This document shows, in pieces, positions 6,060 through 7,787 of a stretch of DNA of 7,787 bases (positions are counted from its first letter, which is position 1; every line of letters starts with the position of its first letter). Origin of the DNA: Pseudomonadota bacterium (GTDB lineage Bacteria; Pseudomonadota; Gammaproteobacteria; Burkholderiales; Burkholderiaceae_C); NCBI GenBank assembly GCA_023390985.1, contig JAEWBU010000382.1, positions 1 through 7,787 of the forward strand, given 5' to 3'. The notes under the pieces are model-generated. The model was not told the origin of the DNA, ran no database searches, and worked only from the letters and a program-made list of their open reading frames with translations. A program made the translations under genes and the position numbers.

Positions 6060-7097
6060 GGCGAGTTCCGCGAACACGGCATCCAGCCGGTCGCGGTACT
6101 TCCGCTTCTGCTCGGCCCCGACGAAGCTGGCCTCGAAGCTGTTGTTCGCCAGCTGCCAGGCCTGCTTCGCCGACAACCCGGTGGCCTTGAAGGTCGCCAG
6201 GAAGTTGTCGTTCACGTAGCCGCCGAAATACGCGGGATCGTCCGAGTTCACCGTCGCCACCAGCCCGGCGTCCAGCAGTTGCCCCAGGTTGTGGTCTTCC
6301 AGCCGGGGGAACACGCACAGTTTCAGGTTGGACAGCGGGCACACGGTCAGCGGGATGCGGTCCTGCGCCAGCCGGCGCATCAGCTGCGGGTCCTTGCTCG
6401 ATTGCACTCCGTGGTCGACGCGCTCGACCTTCAACAGGTCCAGCGCGGTCCACACGTAGGCCGGCGGGCCTTCCTCGCCCGCGTGCGCGACCAGGTGCAG
6501 CCCCAGCTCGCGGCAGCGCGCGAACACCCGGGAGAACTTCTCGGGCGGATGGCCAACCTCGCTGGAATCCAGGCCCACCCCGATGAACTTGCCGCGGAAA
6601 GGAAGCGCCTGCTCCAGCGTCTCGAAGGCCGCCTCCTCGCTCAGGTGCCGCAGGAAGCACAGGATCAGCGAGGCCTCCACGCCCAGCTGCTCGCGCGCCT
6701 GCTCGCAGGCCCGGTGCAGGCCGTCGATCACGGTCTCCATCGCCACGCCGCGGGCGGTGTGGGTCTGGGGGTCGAAGAAGATTTCCGTGTGCACCACGTG
6801 GTCGGCGCGTGCCTTCTCCAGGTAGGCCCAGGCCATGTCGAAGAAGTCCTGCTCGGTGATCAGCACGCTGGCGCCCGCGTAGTAGATGTCCAGGAAGCTT
6901 TGCAGGTTGGTGAAGGCGTAGGCGCGGCGCAGGTCCTCCACGCTGGCGTACGGGATGGACACGCCGTTGCGCCGGGCCATCGCGAAGATCAGTTCCGGCT
7001 CCAGCGAGCCCTCGATGTGGATGTGCAGTTCCGCCTTGGGCATGCGGCGCAGCAGCTCGGGCAGGCGGTCGGCGGGAATGTCGGGAAGCATGTTCAT
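6054..7097 (-). CDS. Adenosine deaminase family protein, probably adenine deaminase
   Basis: Seen: 347 residues with all amidohydrolase site residues: KAELHIHIEG (His25, His27), LVAHAGEEGP (His205, Glu208 proton donor), ERVDHGVQS (Asp228, His229) and TVNSDDPAYFGGY (Asp286, Asp287). Known: the ADA/ADE family removes ammonia from adenosine or adenine with one zinc, in the cytoplasm, feeding purine salvage as inosine or hypoxanthine. EIFFDPQTHT, LDSSEVGHPPEKF and NSDDPAYFGGY resemble the fungal Aah1 and Pseudomonas PA0148 adenine deaminase group rather than true adenosine deaminases, which carry NTDDP with different flanks; hence adenine is the likelier substrate (inference). Start: ATG 7097 is chosen; ATG 7091 and TTG 7115 are in the same frame, and none has a strong ribosome site. 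TACGAT at 7106-7111 on this strand could be a -10 box only if the leader is very short. It is divergent from the FimV-like gene. Confidence 0.9.
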   Translation of the reverse strand: MNMLPDIPADRLPELLRRMPKAELHIHIEGSLEPELIFAMARRNGVSIPYASVEDLRRAYAFTNLQSFLDIYYAGASVLITEQDFFDMAWAYLEKARADHVVHTEIFFDPQTHTARGVAMETVIDGLHRACEQAREQLGVEASLILCFLRHLSEEAAFETLEQALPFRGKFIGVGLDSSEVGHPPEKFSRVFARCRELGLHLVAHAGEEGPPAYVWTALDLLKVERVDHGVQSSKDPQLMRRLAQDRIPLTVCPLSNLKLCVFPRLEDHNLGQLLDAGLVATVNSDDPAYFGGYVNDNFLATFKATGLSAKQAWQLANNSFEASFVGAEQKRKYRDRLDAVFAELAA

Positions 7098-7162
7098 GGC
7101 GGGCCATCGTAGCAATGCGTGCAGAAGCCGCGCCGCTGTGTCCTATCCGACACGCCTGACCC

Positions 7163-7194
7163 TTGCCAAGAACACAAATTGATACGACTATGCT
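7163..7194 (+). promoter_or_regulatory. A/T-rich island with candidate promoter for the FimV-like gene
   Basis: About 7160-7210 is clearly poorer in G/C than the rest of the window. TTGCCA (7163-7168) resembles a -35 box and TATGCT (7189-7194) a -10 box, but the 20-nt spacing is too long for a strong sigma-70 promoter, so the true -35 may differ. It lies 40 bp before the GTG at 7234. Confidence 0.4.
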
Positions 7195-7199
7195 CATCA

Positions 7200-7220
7200 G
7201 ACTTAAGTCAGGGCCCTAGG
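7200..7220. repeat. Cluster of short palindromes in the FimV-like gene leader
   Basis: GACTTAAGTC (7200-7209) is a perfect 10-bp palindrome. It is followed at once by GGGCCC (7211-7216), which overlaps CCTAGG (7215-7220). They sit just downstream of the candidate -10 box and before the ribosome site, a position suited to a repressor site or leader structure; chance is also possible. Confidence 0.3.
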
Positions 7221-7223
7221 GGG
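7218..7223 (+). promoter_or_regulatory. Ribosome binding site supporting a GTG start
   Basis: AGGGGG ends 10 nt before GTG 7234. No in-frame ATG precedes the signal peptide and an in-frame TAA lies at 7204-7206, so this site and GTG are the best explanation for the start of the FimV-like protein. Confidence 0.5.
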
Positions 7224-7233
7224 CCGTAGGCCG

Positions 7234-7787
7234 GTGACGAACAAGACAGCCCACGCAACTTTCGAGCGGGCCGCCGACGCGGCCCGTTTCCGCCTGCGTG
7301 CGGCCGCCTGCTTCATCACCGCCCTGCTGCTGCCGCTGCCCGACGCGCTGGCGCTTTCGCTCGGGCGGATCCAGGGCTCGGCCGTGATCGGCCGGCCGGT
7401 GCAGGCCTCGGTGCCCGTCACGCTGCAGCCCGGCGAGGAGTTGAACTGCGTCCGGGCCGAACTCCAGCAGCAGGATCTTCTGACCACGCCACTGGCGTGG
7501 CGGCTGGACCGGGCCGATGGCAATGCGGTGCTGCGCCTCTCGTCCAGCCAGCTGGTGCAGGAGCCGGTGATCACCGTGCGCGTGACGGTGGGCTGCCACG
7601 ACCAGTTCAGCCAGGGTTACGTGCTGCTGGCGGACCCGCCCTCCTTGCGCGATGTCGTTCCGGTGGTGGTCGCTCCGACCGTAGCTGCCGTGCCCGAGCC
7701 CGTCGCGGAACCTGCTCCCGCTCGCCGCAGCCCCGCCCGCGCGGCGCCCGCGCCGCGTCCCGCGCCCGAATCGGCCCGGGCCCAGGC
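7234..7787 (+). CDS. FimV-like periplasmic protein, N-terminal part (cut by right window edge)
   Basis: Seen: 184 codons, then the window ends. Residues 1-22 are charged, 23-40 form a hydrophobic signal (CFITALLLPLPDALA), with likely cleavage after Ala40. The mature part starts LSLGRIQGSAVIGRPV, then VPVTLQPGEELNCVRAEL, and VQEPVITVRVTVGC followed by YVLLADPPS. This order, including Cys72 and Cys121 that could form a disulfide, matches the N-terminal domain of FimV-like proteins as I know them from Comamonadaceae. From about residue 138 it turns into a Pro/Ala/Arg-rich linker typical of the segment before a LysM or coiled-coil part, which lies outside the window. Known: FimV/HubP proteins are envelope proteins linking peptidoglycan with type IV pilus assembly or polar organisation. 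GTG 7234 is the only reasonable start. A second FimV-type gene elsewhere in the genome is likely, so the specific role is uncertain. Confidence 0.7.
   Translation, partial: MTNKTAHATFERAADAARFRLRAAACFITALLLPLPDALALSLGRIQGSAVIGRPVQASVPVTLQPGEELNCVRAELQQQDLLTTPLAWRLDRADGNAVLRLSSSQLVQEPVITVRVTVGCHDQFSQGYVLLADPPSLRDVVPVVVAPTVAAVPEPVAEPAPARRSPARAAPAPRPAPESARAQ

Noticed and set aside
6279..7112. Plus-strand open frame opposite the deaminase gene
   Set aside because: No recognisable motif; the minus strand holds a complete deaminase active site across the region.
7203..7599. Minus-strand open frames opposite the FimV-like gene
   Set aside because: The plus-strand protein has a signal peptide, FimV-like motifs and a ribosome site; the minus frames show none of these.
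1..7787. Search for tRNA, rRNA, CRISPR, insertion sequence, prophage or integration signs
   Set aside because: No cloverleaf, conserved rRNA stretch, spaced direct repeats, transposase or integrase motif, or change of composition across genes was seen.

Overview
The window is very GC-rich, densely packed chromosomal DNA. Its third-position G/C bias, gene content and protein style (molybdopterin oxidoreductase with a 'RGACPHDCPDTCA' start, LivK-type solute-binding protein, ArgE, HipO-type M20D hydrolase, DUF2817 peptidase, fungal-type adenine deaminase, FimV-like protein) fit a betaproteobacterium of the order Burkholderiales, most likely Comamonadaceae (Ramlibacter/Variovorax-like). That placement is an inference from protein resemblance; there is no rRNA or marker gene to settle it.

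Layout from left to right. (1) 3-845, minus: the N-terminal 281 codons of a molybdopterin/4Fe-4S oxidoreductase running off the left edge. (2) 911-2041, plus: a periplasmic substrate-binding protein of the branched-chain amino acid ABC type, divergent from gene 1 over about 65 bp and with no permease or ATPase beside it. (3) 2160-2498, plus: a small, very basic, Lys/Ala-rich secreted protein of unknown function. (4) 2501-3673, minus: acetylornithine deacetylase ArgE, convergent with gene 3 and separated from it by 2 bp. (5) 3759-4955, plus: an M20D amidohydrolase (hippurate hydrolase/HipO type), divergent from argE over 85 bp. (6) 4952-6046, plus: a DUF2817 (M14-like) metallopeptidase whose ATG overlaps the stop of gene 5 as ATGA. 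(7) 6054-7097, minus: an adenosine/adenine deaminase family protein, convergent with gene 6 across 7 bp. (8) 7234-7787, plus: the start of a FimV-like protein cut by the right edge.

The central theme is metal-dependent amide and peptide hydrolysis. Two M20 enzymes sit head to head, one of them translationally coupled to a carboxypeptidase-like enzyme, with a purine deaminase and an amino-acid-type binding protein nearby. This would suit scavenging of N-acyl amino acids, peptides and purines, but only genes 5 and 6 are clearly linked as an operon.

The most striking non-coding signal is a perfect 16-bp inverted repeat with a 4-nt loop (2507-2542) built into the last codons of argE at its convergent junction with the small secreted-protein gene. 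The second convergent junction (6046/6054) also carries strong, mutually overlapping hairpins. Neither has a U-tract. No rRNA, tRNA, CRISPR array, insertion sequence or phage gene is visible, and no gene-free stretch exceeds 300 bp. I see no clearly new multi-gene system; the window reads as ordinary core/accessory metabolism with a few interesting details.
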